From Agrypnia vestita (Eukaryota; Arthropoda; Insecta; Trichoptera; Phryganeidae), in assembly GCA_016648135.1 (NCBI GenBank), contig JADDOH010023053.1:1-64000 (forward strand): a stretch of 64,000 nt of DNA, given 5' to 3'. A program made the translations under genes and the position numbers. Shown piece after piece: positions 53,325-64,000 of this stretch. The notes beneath the pieces were generated by a model. It did no database searches, was not told where the DNA came from, and saw nothing but the letters and a program-made list of their open reading frames with translations. The number at the start of each line of letters is the position of its first letter. Position 1 is the first letter of the stretch.

Positions 53325-53543
53325 TTAATTTTTAATAATATTAAATTGACGTATTATTCTTGTCTTCTGGCCCTTACTGGTCATTTCAAAACATTTAACT
53401 CGATCACATTTGCAGTCATCACCAATTTCATGACCCTGCTGACAAAATTTCTTTAAAATGTCACTCATTCTCCCTGTATGTTTTCTTTTTCGTATTTGTA
53501 CTCGTTTCGTTGCTTTCGGCCATAATTTGAAGAAATCACTCAA
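53325..53543 (-). pseudogene. N-terminal fragment of the unnamed Cys-rich family
   Basis: The minus strand gives KATKRVQIRKRKHTGRMSDI followed by GHEIGDDCKCDRVKCFEMTS and RIIRQFNIIKN. The C.C....CF....R..I...FN arrangement is the counterpart of the middle of the broken gene at 27913-29330, so both probably come from related transposons. Function unknown. Confidence 0.45.
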
Positions 53544-53577
53544 CTAATTAAAAATACGTTTAACATAATCTCATGCG

Positions 53578-53904
53578 ATGCCAGATGTATCGAGACTGAC
53601 AAATAAACTCAAAAAAATCATAAGATGGCGGGCATTGCCTGGCGGTGGGTGTACACTTATCATTATTGCTGTGAAAGGATTAAATGCAAGGATCTGGCCT
53701 GCCTTCTTTCTTCCTAGGCCCGAATACAGAGTCAATACTTATACGATTTTAAGGTTTAAGGAACCACTCAAAAATGTAATTTGTAGTCAGAGTGAAATCT
53801 ATATTCGTTATGACGTCACACACCTCGACAAACGAAAGGACAGTGTCCACCTTACAACTGTGTATGAAATTTCTATGGTTCTTGATTTCACAGTCAATGC
53901 TTAG
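53578..53904 (+). other. 108-codon open frame, not recognised
   Basis: The frame starts MPDVSRLTNKLKK and ends LDFTVNA. It has no motif that I recognise and lies between two transposon relics. A CRE-like or chance TGACGTCA occurs inside it (53812-53819). It may be the 5' flank or terminal region of the Harbinger relic that follows. Confidence 0.2.
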
Positions 53905-54030
53905 CGGTGCGCATGCGCATTATTAACATTATCGTAAGGAAACCGGCCGAATATATACTTTTTTTGACAGTTCTTGAAAGCTGCTCGATACCTTCCTTTA
54001 AATTTTACTTAAGTTGAATTTATTATAATC

Positions 54031-54425
54031 ATGGCGGATTTTGACCTGTTGGACGATAGTTTTACGGACTATTGTGTTCAATACCTCGATGAAATGGATA
54101 GGATGAATAGGCCGGTAGCAATACGACGGGATTTTGAGAATCCCGTTGAATTTTACAGTTCTCAAAATTTTAAAATGAGGTTTCGGCTGGAAAAGTCGAC
54201 AGTGATGGAAACAATAATGCCTTTATTGTTTCCAAATCAGTGTTGTTACCAATCAAGGCCTGCCGATTCCTCCCATCATACAAATTGCGGTAGCGCTGCG
54301 TTTTTTTGTGACGGGAAATTTTCAGGTAAACATGGGGAATCAATATTTTATAGATGTCTCACAGACACGAAATTATATTTTTATGGGGAAGTAGGTATGG
54401 AAGTCTTTGGGTGTTCATAGGGCTT
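54031..54425 (+). pseudogene. PIF/Harbinger transposase (HARBI1-like) N-terminal fragment
   Basis: From the ATG at 54031 the protein has an acidic start (MADFDLLDDSFTDYC), RDFENPVEFYSSQNFKMRFR and a LEKSTVMETIMPLLF helix, the RpR.f.dR.dPfe...e.eFr.RFRlsk.tv motif of HARBI1-like proteins. Near 54260 the frame shifts and the neighbouring frame continues with LPIIQIAVALRFFVTGNFQ, the next conserved block (l..aLRf.atG.f), and VSQTRNYI. The DDE catalytic domain is missing. Confidence 0.82.
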
Positions 54426-54837
54426 ACGACCTATCGTACGGCTAGCTTGAATGATCACTTTACACAATGTAGCATTCACCATTTCCACCCATGATAGAAT
54501 TCCATGTTTATTAAATCTAATCAATAGTATATTGATTGATTAATGATGTCACTGTGACAAAAAATCCAGTACTGTTCTTAAAATTTGGACAAAATCAAAA
54601 TATTCTAAATATGGGGACTTCAGAAACAAAACAACACAGTACTTCAAAGCGGCAGAGATTCGACAGGTATAGTCGGTTCAAACCTTTAATAGAAACGATT
54701 TATGCATGAGTAACAGGATGTTTACAAATAAATTTTATTTAGTAAATGTATATTTTTGAAATAATAATAAGGTACCTATCTATTTATGAGACAACATTTA
54801 AAACATACAAAACAACATACGTACATTCCTGCCTTGA

Positions 54838-55699
54838 TAATGAGTCGAAAATGTTCAAGCAACCCTAATATCTATAGTTATGGAGATATGTAATATCACA
54901 ATGTGAATTTTTTTTACAATATTTCTGAATTATTTTTTTCAAAAAGGAGAACTATCATTACGTTCATTGACAACAATATGCATAATTTTTATTGAAATAT
55001 ACAGGGTTGTTTGTAAAACATTAATATCCTCGCAGAACTATATTCCTGCCTCCATTATGAGTCGAAAATCTTCAAGCAACCATGACCTAATATCAATAGT
55101 AATGGGGATATAGGTAGAACATCAAAATTGCATTTTTTTTCAATATTTCTGACTTATTTTTTGTAAAACGTTGGACTATCAATACAGTAACTTATATCGA
55201 ATATGAAAAATGTATTTCCTTTAATACAAGTCAAATAAAATAATAAAAACTTTTAAACTCGAATTGGAATTTCTGCAGGGTTTTTATCATTTTATTTAAC
55301 TTGTATTGAAACGAAAGAATTTTTCGTAATAGATAAAAGTTATTTTAATAAAAGTCCTACGTTTCACAAAAAATAAGTCACAAATATTGAAAAAAATGCA
55401 ATCTTTGTTGACGCATATCTCCATAACTATTGATATTAGGTCATGGTTACTTAATCATTTTCGACTCATATTCAAGGCAGGAATACAGTCCTGCGAGGTT
55501 ATTAATGTTTTACAAATAACCCTGTTTATTTCAATAAAAATCATGCTTATTGTTCTCACCGAACGCCATTTCCGTAATGATAGTTCAACTTTTTGTAAAA
55601 AATAATTCAGAAATATTGTAAAAAAAATGCAAACTGTGATTATTACATATCTCCATAACTATTGATATTAGGGTTGCTTGAACATTTTCGACTCATTTT
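54838..55699. repeat. Nested foldback: palindrome inside a palindrome
   Basis: The inner element, 55001-55526, has arms of about 255 bp that begin ACAGGGTTGTTTGTAAAACA and end in the reverse form TTTTACAAATAACCCTGT. It sits at the exact centre of an older, related palindrome whose arms are 54838-55000 and 55527-55699; the outer centre would read GAAATATTTC, and TA is its middle. A TA target fits a mariner-type integration. No coding capacity. Confidence 0.9.
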
Positions 55700-55705
55700 G
55701 TATTT

Positions 55706-56559
55706 CGTGACATATTGAAAGTTAAACTTGCTGGTTTATTAAATATAATAAACAAAATAAATCAATTTATATCTACTTAAAATATCCTTCCCATGTGTGT
55801 AGAGAAATTTTTTAATAGTACTTTTTTTTGTCGTTATTTTACGTTTGTTTATTTTATAATTGGCCAAAGGCACGGTCTACTTATACTAATGTCAATTGAC
55901 AATACGATTATCTATAAATGGCTTTAAGTAAACGACAAAGAATGAATTAGTTTAAAAACAAATTCTATAATTATTTTACAAATAGTATAGAATTGTAGAT
56001 CATAAGATTTATTATATATTTATTATATTATACATTGTACCATAGATTAGATTATATTATAAATTAAGATGTATTATAGTATTATAGATCATATTATATT
56101 ATGGGATGCGTAAATGTAAATATGTAAGTTATTATGGATAGTATATTAGTAATAAATTATAGAATACTATAATAAAGTGTAAAATGCTAGTTAATATACA
56201 GGAGTGTCATATAAATCAACTTAAGAAATTTAAAAGAAAAGAAGCTGAAAATGAAGTAAACAATCGTCGAGTTATCATAAAGAAGCAGAAAGGGGCGGAG
56301 ACCCACCCTATCCCGGAACTGTTATAGAAGTATTTACTTTCTTACCAGTTCCTCTCAGCAAATCATCCCGTGAATTTATTTATTATTCATCAAAGTTTAA
56401 CTTCGACTTTCCATCCCTTTCTGCGCCCATTAAAAATTTATTTAAAAAGGAATAATGTACATATAATCAACAATCTAATAAATACAAAGAAAACAATACC
56501 TTAATATATTATAATGCGTATACGTGCTACCCGATAGCCCGACAGAGAAACAGTAAACA
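55706..56559. other. AT-rich, low-complexity DNA
   Basis: The segment 55975-56190 is a chain of TATTATA/TAGAT-like blocks of low complexity. No gene or element end seen. Confidence 0.5.
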
Positions 56560-56905
56560 GTAAAGCCACTCCCAGAAGGGGAGAAAGACGTCACAGATAT
56601 ATTTTGGTCCCGCTACCGCGACCACGGACCAGTAGACTCTGCCCAGGTCACAACAAACCGCAGGAGAGCGTCATAGAGATTACTCTCTCAGCTCTCCCCG
56701 GCAGCCGGTCTTCCTAACATCTCCCAGCGGGAGACCCATACTCTAATGTCGGAAAAGTCTGAGGTTTCTTTCACAGCTCAGGAGATCGTTATTCCGGGGC
56801 GGACGATGACCTATTCCCGCTAAGTCCTTAACCATATTCTCTCGTGCGTTCCTCGCGATGATAAATTCCCAGAGAATGTGCTCCGGCGTCTGTCGCACTC
56901 GATCA
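56560..56905 (-). pseudogene. LINE C-terminal zinc-finger region fragment
   Basis: The minus strand reads QTPEHILWEFIIARNARENM, VKDLAGIGHRPPRNNDLLSC and ERNLRLF. The ET.EH.LW.C-type block preceded by C...R matches the C-terminal Cys-His region of R1/Jockey-clade LINE ORF2 proteins; the terminal Cys is replaced here. A stop follows and the remainder down to 56560 is presumably 3' UTR. GC content is clearly above that of the flanks. Confidence 0.7.
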
Positions 56906-57866
56906 ACACCACGCTGCAGTAGTAAATGAATATGAAAAACATAACTAAAAAAACAAAATCTTCACAATATCCGTCCTGAATTATACTTGTCTATCCGAAT
57001 CTCTTTTGTGAATGCAAGAAATAAAAAAAAACATGGACTAACCAACGTACACATTGCGGTAGGTACCTATCTATTGGCTTGAAGCTGCGTCGAGAATAAT
57101 TCGTGTGCCCGCGAGTAGGCTGTGGTTGGTCATTTAGTAAGAACCAGACATGCAATTTGCAATTACATCACATTAAAAATAAATTATAATAAATAATATA
57201 AATAAAATGTACAATCTGCACACGAGGCCGTATAGCCGCTGGAGAGGACAAAAGGTTTTTTATTTTCTGTTTCCTATATGTACATTCTAAAATTCATATT
57301 TTCTTAACAAGAGACCTCTTTCTCAATATGTGTATTATGTAACAAGAGAAAATCTTGGTAAATAAAAAACAGACTTAACGATATCGTTGTAAATGGAGCA
57401 CAGATTTCATAGTAAAATGAATAATATTAAACAGTTTTGTCTCAGCCGACATAAATCAAAATTTTTATATAAGTTTCGAAAATCGATAACAATTATTGAA
57501 CCAAGGATCGTGGCCAACGATATATTCCAGGTTTAAAATTATCCTTGGCGACCCTGATAAAACACAACTAAGGCGAAACACTTAGTATGGGTAGATCTCA
57601 TTTTATCACATTATCAATGAATAAGTATTTATTTTGACACAAGTAAGTCAATAAAAGAACAAGCCAGTTACTGTTAAACGAAGGGAAGCTAGGTAAATAA
57701 AATCTCACAACTTATCATACATGGGGGAGATAAAAGGCAGTATAAAGTTATAGATAGAAAGAGGTTGTTATATCAGTTTAACCAAAGAAAGTGATTAACT
57801 TTCGGTGATATATCGACGGCCCCTACTTTACTGCCAAATCTGCAAAAACATCGATTTTCGCTTTAT
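56906..57866. other. AT-rich spacer, no gene seen
   Basis: No supported coding sequence. The 57808-57850 stretch resembles one arm of the inverted-repeat element at 7827-8057. Confidence 0.45.
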
Positions 57867-57960
57867 TGTTTTTATTTATTTATTAACGCCCTATAGGGCT
57901 TTTACAACAGATAGGTTAAGTGTACATTAACAGAATTTAACAGAATATATAGTTTAAAGA
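57867..57960 (-). repeat. LINE 3' tail remnant
   Basis: (TTTA)n at 57869-57883 is followed by ACGCCCTATAGGGCTTTTAC with the palindrome GCCCTATAGGGC. Read on the minus strand this is a terminal hairpin and (TAAA)n tail, like the one at 6118-6214. No coding part remains. Confidence 0.5.
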
Positions 57961-58029
57961 AAAAGTAATAATAATATAATAACATTCCATCAATAATAAC
58001 TATCCAATTTAATTTATATTTTCAGATAA

Positions 58030-59100
58030 TGTTAAAAAAGTTTTGTGTGTTTATATATATATGTTTAAATATAAGTTTTCGCGAAGAGGTATATGCATTA
58101 TGAAAAGGTTATTTTTCGGGAACTTCGCGGATTTTATTTTATTTTTGTGCTATATTTCGGTTACACTGGGATAACCATTGTTTGACCTCAATGTTCGGCA
58201 CAACCTGTCCGGCTCGAGGACCAAATGTTTCTACCAAACCCGGGCCAGACGAAATATGTTCAATCCTCAGACTAACATTTCTCTTTCCGAAATCGGCTTT
58301 GAAAATTACTAAATTCGCCGATTCTAAACTTCGCGCGAGAGAATTAATACAATTTTATCATATAGATCAGGTTTATAAAGGAGAATACTGGCTTTATTAA
58401 AAGAAAACACGAATATCAAAAGACTTAGCCACGACGAAGTAGAGCGTTGAAAGAGAGCCAAATCATCGATAATTTTCCTTTTATACCTGTCACTTCATTT
58501 ATTTTAAAACAAACTTCAGAACTCCCTAGTTACATTTTTTCACGTTCTATGATTTCAAATTTTCTTGATATTAATATATCGAGTACTTGCTCGTTAAAAA
58601 TAAATAAAACACGTTCTTTATTAATTCAAACAAATATTCATATAAAATCAATTCAAATTTATAAGACATTTTTTTTATATAAAACACTGCCAAATTGTTA
58701 AATGTATATTTTGGTGACGAAACACTCCACCCTAGTGTATAAAGTATACACTAAAAAATTACTCCAAAATATATTAATAATTATCGCTATTTATTAACCG
58801 GTGATTTGACCTTTCAAAAATAAATTTTTTTCGAAAACATTATTCGAACTTTTATCATACGTAATTAAATTAATTAACATTTTAACTTCTATTTTTAAAA
58901 AATCGAAATTCATATCTTCAGAGAATCGTTAAAGAAATAAATTTGAAACTTTATTAACATTATTTATCTATACAAATTATAAAACGAGATCGAATTTATT
59001 TATATTTATCATTTTCAAAATCCAAAATTGTTATTTTACTGACCGATCTCCTATATTCCTATAATATAATCTCAATAATTCAGCACATAATAATTCGTTT
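58030..59100. other. Unassigned stretch with a possible Penelope-like end and short open frames
   Basis: The hairpin-like pair TTTTCGCGAAGAGG and GGGAACTTCGCGG (58075-58130) has the layout of the segment at 21370-21415 (TTTTCGCGGGT...ACCCGCG). From 58365 to 58135 the minus strand is open for about 75 codons (NLVIFKADFGKRNVSL, GLVETFGPRAGQVV); the plus strand is open over 58182-58400 as well. I cannot tell which, if either, was coding. The rest is AT-rich. Confidence 0.25.
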
Positions 59101-59163
59101 TTTAATTTGTAAAATAAATTAAAAAACCAAAATCAAAAGGCAAAAGGCTGTTCCGTCTGGATT

Positions 59164-61555
59164 TCAATCAAAAACTAAACGTGTTTTTCCTAACTTTTTT
59201 GTATTGTAATTTTGTTTCATTACTTCCTTTTCCGATATATTAAATAATTCGCCTTGTAAAACTAACTTTTTTTCAGTATTACAAAATTTATCTTGCGAAG
59301 ACTGGATTTCTTTATCACGTATTGCTATAATAATTTCTTGTTCTACGATTTCTTCGTTCGATTTATTAATTGTGTTACACAATTCTACAGATTTCTCTTT
59401 GAATTTGTGCATTGTAATATTTTTGCTATTAATTATTTCCACTAATTCGACTAAATTGACAATAGATTTATTTTCTGCTTCATTATTAATCTGTAAATCA
59501 ATCATAAATTCCCCGTGATTATTACAGGATTTTTCAACACATCCAAAATTCAGATTCTCTGGTCTTACAATTGTATCACCATTTTCTCTAGACTGAGATT
59601 CATTAATTATTTTGTGGATGCATTGATTTAATTTGGTTAAAATATCACTTTCTTTATCTAAATCAGACTGACAAAAAGATTCTTTTTTTATAACAGAAAT
59701 ATCCTCTGGCTTCGGTATATCAATGACTTTGTAGAGACTGTGGTAATCATTATTTTCATTTTCACTAACCGACAAAGAATTGTTAAAATTATCAGATCTT
59801 TCAAAAAGACTATTTATAGTATTTTTAACTGCAGAAATCCCTTTCGTTTGTTAAATTACATTTTGACAAATATCAATATCATTCGAAAATTCGTGATTAT
59901 TTTTATTTAACTCATTTGAAATTGACGTCGGCGTTGGCTGAATAGATTTGTAACTTAAACCCTTTTGCAACAACTCATTCACATTATTTCCAAGTTCACA
60001 ATTAATGTATTTTTCAAAAGAGACATTCGGAAGATTCTTAGCAATTTCTACTTCTCTTTCAGAAGTTTCCAATATTTTATCCTCTGAAAAATTATTGATA
60101 TCTGGTTCACATGTTTTCAACACGTTCTCTTGTTTATTAGGTATTACAATAGCAACGTCCGCATATTGCGTAACATCGAAATTAATTACATTTTCCTTTT
60201 TCACAAGACTCCCTTGCGATCCTTTCTCTGAACAAATCAGATTTCCTTCCCATATATTTGATATTGTTTCATGAAATGAATTCTCTGATTCGTTTTCACA
60301 CAATAATTTGTTTAATTTATATTCTGGATATCTTTTATTCAACTCACACTGTGATTAAACGTGTTTTCTATCTAGACATTTAAAACATAGTTTTTCTTTT
60401 TTTACTATTTCCCATCGTTCTTTCACCGAAAGACTGTTAAATGTGTCGCATTTCCATATATCGTGAGCTTTATTGCACATAAAACATCTTTTTTTTCCCT
60501 AGTTACGAGATTGTTTACCCATTTTTGTTTTTCATGGAATCTCATATTTTTTCCATTTGAATTACGTTTCCAGATTTCTTTATTATTTTTATATTCCTCA
60601 ATAATATAATTATTATTTTGACCTGAATTTCTAGCATTTATTACTATTTCTTCTAGCCAACTAGAGAAATAACATATGCCTGGTATGTCACTAAAACGTC
60701 GAATTTTATCGGTTGCCCAAATAGTCTGAAGATTGAATGTTAATTTGTTCAATCCGGATTATATAAATGTTCCGTTACTTTTAATGTTCTCAATAATGCG
60801 ACAAGATTTTTTATTTTACATGAAAATCTAACAATTTCATCTAAATTAAATTTTTCTCCTAATTTTGGAAAGCATTTTATATCATAAATAGTTTTTTTTA
60901 TGATTTGGTTGGTATCTCCAAACAAGCTTTCTAAACAATTCATAATATCACCTATGTTATCTGGAGGTAATAATAAAATGGAAACTGCCTCTCTAGCTTC
61001 ACCTCTCAATGCTCTATGCAATCTATATAAATTATTTGCGTTGGATATTTTAAAATGCTTTGACGACTCTTCAAAGATACATTTAAAGCTTAACCATTCA
61101 ATTGGATTACCAGAAAAATATGGTTAATCTATAGAATTTGGCAATGTATTATAATAAGAAAATGCTTTACCAATTTTTTTTATAAGATGGTTTTCGGTTT
61201 CTGCACCGTCGCGAAGCTCTGCCATCCGACGATTCTCGAAATCAGACCTTGATGGGCCTGATTTCTGGTATCTTCTTTCTATGCCCATGCGACGATTCTC
61301 AGAATTAGACCTAGATGGGTCTAATTCCTGGATAACTCGCTGCTCTCAGAACCAGACCTGCGTTGATCTGGTTCCTGGTTTCCTTGGTTATATATTGGAT
61401 TCGTGTTGATACCCTCTTGTACCTCGCACTGGTTTTCTTCAATATTCTGAATGTCTAACCACCCATTTACACTGTTAGTTACTGACTTTTCTGTGACTCT
61501 AGAATTCTGCTCCAATAAATCTTCTTCTGCTTCTATTTCCAAAGCATAGCAGAGT
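59164..61555 (-). pseudogene. BEL/Pao-type retrotransposon gag, decayed
   Basis: In minus-strand order: acidic start MEIEAEEDLLEQNSRVTEKS (61542), an Arg/Ser-rich repeat region (61385-61210), a DUF1759-like Gag core PYFSGNPIEWLSFKCIFEES followed by LHRALRGEAREAVSILLLP and a Leu/Lys-rich part to 60749, then WATDKIRRFSDIPG. Two zinc knuckles (CFMCNKAHDIWKC and CFKCLDRKHV.SQC, about 60475-60345) lie in a frame shifted at an A-run. A long acidic C-terminal part runs to 59164. Stops at about 61132 and 60360 and at least two frameshifts break it. Protease, RT and integrase were not found downstream. Confidence 0.75.
61210..61385 (-). repeat. Three ~60-bp units, each a hairpin, inside gag
   Basis: Units start near 61219, 61279 and 61337 and share GACGATTCTCGAAATCAGAC-type blocks. 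Each contains an inverted pair: ATCAG..CC/GG.CCTGAT, ATTAGACC/GGGTCTAAT, AACCAGA/TCTGGTT. In the coding direction they give an Arg/Ser-rich repeat (for instance PSRSNSENRRMG and PSRSDFENRRMA). Confidence 0.7.
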
Positions 61556-61569
61556 ATTCATAATGTATT

Positions 61570-63212
61570 TTTGATTTTAATCTAGTAAATGATACAATTT
61601 TGCAATTATTTTAATTTAAGTAAAGTTTATTCATTTCACATCACAGAGAATTCAGGCTTTGCTGTAATATGTTGCAGTCATAAATGTTAGTTACTGATTT
61701 AAAGATTTTTAGATCATCTGCAAACAGCAAATATTCAACGTCATTAAATATTTTTGAAATATCATTCACAAATAATTGAAATAATATCGGTTCAAGATGC
61801 GAACCCTGTGGTACACCACTAGTTGCATGGAAACTTTCTTATCCATATAGAATTTATTTTTACCCTTTGCCTTCTTCAAACTGAATCTTCTTGAGTTTTA
61901 TAAACAAAAGATTTAATAATGTAATTTTCGTATAAAACCAAATTTGTCAGGGTAGATCTATCTGAGATGAATCCGTGTTGGTACGGAGTTATTGTTTGTT
62001 TTAAAATAGCGGATATAGTATCGAGGACTAGTGATTCGAATAATTTAGATAGGTATACATGATTGTATGCAAATGGGACTATAATTTTTTACATCATTAT
62101 TGTCTCCATCTTTGAAGATCGGTGTTAAGGGGGGGTAAGGTTAATTCGTACAAAAAAAGGCATGTTTTTGTGAATTTTTTGTGACGACACAGTTAAAATC
62201 TCTTTATTAAAACTAATGGTACATTAAAGTATGACATTTGAAGAATATGGTGTAAAATTTTCAAGAAGAAATATTAAAAAATACGGCAATGGCATCAATT
62301 ATTCGGACGTGTCTCGGAAAAAAGTAGAATTGCGGTGTCCATCATAACTTGGTGCTAGATCATCTGAAATCAAAAAATCAAAGTTCATTCGTTAGATAAT
62401 AGGTTATCCCAGGTAACGCTTGGAGGGTTTTTTGAAATTTAAATTTTTTAATTTTTTGGAACACTTTGAAGGGAAAAACGCGATTTTTTGCGAAAAATAT
62501 CGACTAATTTGTTATTAAAAAATAAAAAGTAATAACATATTTGAAAAAAAGTCTCCAGCGTTACCTCGTAAATTATGTACAGAAAGAGTGCTCAAAATTT
62601 CAAAAGGATCGGTGCAGTAGTTTTGAAGTTATGATGGACACCGACTTTGAAAACGTGAGATGTGGGGAAAACGCTTTTAAGTTTTGCACACTGTAAAATT
62701 CAAAATAAAACTCAACACTTATTTTATACTTACACATACTCGTCGATGCCATGTTCACACAATAAAGGGCTTTCATCATCAGCATCTTTTTGTCCTTGTC
62801 TACGCAAAACTCTTCCAATACAATAGCACGTCCGGTAGTCCTCAGGTGAGCGCGTCTCTTAGCTGCCCGAACAGGTATAGAAAATCAGTCTGAGTATCGC
62901 TCAAATGTTCATAATTTCGTCAATTTTGCTCCGATTGACTTGAAATTTTGACACAATCTTCTTGCGATGTAATACATTCATTTAAAAAATTAAAAATAAA
63001 ATGCAAAAAAAAAGTTAAAAACCTTACCCCCCCCTTAAGAAACTTTCCTTCCATTTATGTGTGAAAATACCCGATATGTATTTATTAAACATGATTGACA
63101 GGGGGAGAGAGCGTCCAGAATGAATGAGGTGGTGCGGAGCGATAAGATTAGCCGACAAGAAGACTAACACAAATTCTGAAGTGATGGTCGTGTGGCCACA
63201 TGAGGAGAACAC
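61570..63212 (-). pseudogene. LINE reverse transcriptase, interrupted by a TTAA element
   Basis: The upstream part (63212-63039) reads PLSIMFNKYISGIFTHKWKE, the l..ifN.s...G.fP..WK..  motif of RT domain 0-1. After the insert the frame resumes at 62124 with PIFKDGDNNDVKNYSPICI, then, after a frameshift, KLFESLVLD, TPYQHGFIS.RST.TNL, SGVPQGSHLEPILFQLFVND, and the catalytic box YLLFADDLKIF, ending with W-less LNSL..C..N.LYLN..K.IVSF (about 61570). These are RT blocks in the right order for a Jockey/CR1-like LINE. Stops and one frameshift disable it; thumb and tail are missing. Confidence 0.88.
62125..63038 (-). mobile_element. TTAA-flanked non-autonomous element, copy 2
   Basis: Inverted ends TTAAGGGGGGGTAAGGTT and ACCTTACCCCCCCCTTAA as in copy 1, reversed. 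The internal frame with ALYCVNMASTSMCKYKISVE and FSKSVSIITSKLLHRSF is kept. It sits in the LINE RT, and the RT reading frame continues across the insertion if one TTAA is left, which proves TTAA as the target duplication. Confidence 0.9.
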
Positions 63213-64000
63213 TGCACGCAGGGCCTAGCAACAGCAAATAGTGTCAGCCGATTGCTAACTGCTAGTTGATAATATAACAAGAAAACATCAAAAAATAAAT
63301 TTAGTATAAAGTTGGAATACCATGGTGTGGTGCGTTATGTTAAATGTACGGATAATTTTATAACATCTGTGTGATTAGAGAAAATCACTTGGGACATTAT
63401 AGAAATAATTTTTAAAAAGACGTAACAGTAACGTAGTGTGGTTTACGTAAAATGCCCGAATTTCGGTTATAAAATTCGCTTTTGATTCGCTTCACGAATG
63501 AACGGTCCCTTAATTCATTGTGTGGATAATCAAAAGTGCATTAACATAATAAAAGTTGTTTCTTTAGAAAATACAAATGGAAAAAAACCCAATTAAAATG
63601 CTAAATTAACTATAAAACAATAGTTTTCAGTGTTACTTGTTGAAGATTTTTAATAGGTATGTATACGTATATAATTTCCTCGGTCCGAACAGCAAACGAA
63701 TGCCGTAGGCAGGCATATATCGAATAAATTAATTCTACAATCGTTTCGCAATAATTGTACATTTGACTAGACGTGAAAAGTTAGTGTCCAACTCTTCGTG
63801 GTACAAGTTTCGTCCTCATTATGCAAGGTATCTCATAGCTAGTAGAAAAAACTTTGGGGAGTCTTCTTCATATGATTTTTAATATGTACTCTTTGGGTGG
63901 AATGTCGACAGTTACGTAGATAAGCGACATCATTTTTTTTTAATATCTGACTTATTACTTACTACAATAACTTATTTGGAAAATTGAAAATTCATTCGTT
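63213..64000. other. Intergenic DNA ending in a foldback arm
   Basis: No gene seen. From about 63925 the blocks GCGACATCA, AATATCTGACTTATT and ATTCATTCGTT match one arm of the foldback family seen at 4190-4300, cut by the window edge. Confidence 0.5.

Overview
The window looks like insect nuclear DNA: AT-rich, intron-containing and packed with transposable elements. One intact protein-coding exon is present, the channel gene painless, plus exons of one trypsin-like protease. Almost everything else is decayed transposons, foldback elements, satellites and their junctions. Insect is supported by painless and by the mix of BEL/Pao, Helitron, hAT, P-like, TTAA-type, Harbinger, Penelope-like and several LINE families. 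I cannot decide the order; Lepidoptera or Coleoptera would both fit.

Layout. 1-1090: a 160/168-bp satellite. 1091-8640: GC-rich then AT-rich repeat DNA with two LINE reverse-transcriptase tails. 8642-12925 (minus): first and last exons of a trypsin-like gene whose catalytic serine is missing, separated by MITEs and a 29-bp minisatellite. 14107-18357 (minus): a long BEL/Pao polyprotein with three internal stops, cut off in the integrase. 19190-22900: 66-bp minisatellite, palindromic MITE, SINE head, Penelope-like ends. 24618-27855: a hAT element carrying a second DNA transposon with its own 8-bp target duplication. 27913-30556: two further broken transposase-like genes. 31221-31725: tandem tRNA-like units. 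32225-35026: painless, with its 3' flank duplicated around a LINE. 37848-38737: 113-bp satellite. 40490-40562: a tRNA-Arg(ACG)-like gene. 40760-51504: three copies of a hAT/foldback module, two inside a 1.6-kb duplicated composite. 47987-48914 and 62125-63038: two copies of one TTAA-flanked element. 51530-53230: a TTC/GAA repeat array, a Helitron 3' end and a Penelope-like endonuclease fragment. 53325-56905: Harbinger fragment, nested foldback, LINE fragment. 59164-63212 (minus): a BEL/Pao-type gag and a LINE reverse transcriptase split by the TTAA element.

Most interesting signal: short motifs with the hammerhead ribozyme core (CTGANGA, stem II, GAAAC) occur at seven places, two of them with a full GUC cleavage triplet and a matching short stem I. 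They sit in Penelope-like or foldback sequence, and one lies about 200 bases upstream of the painless coding exon. All functional statements are inferences from sequence pattern; nothing was aligned by machine.
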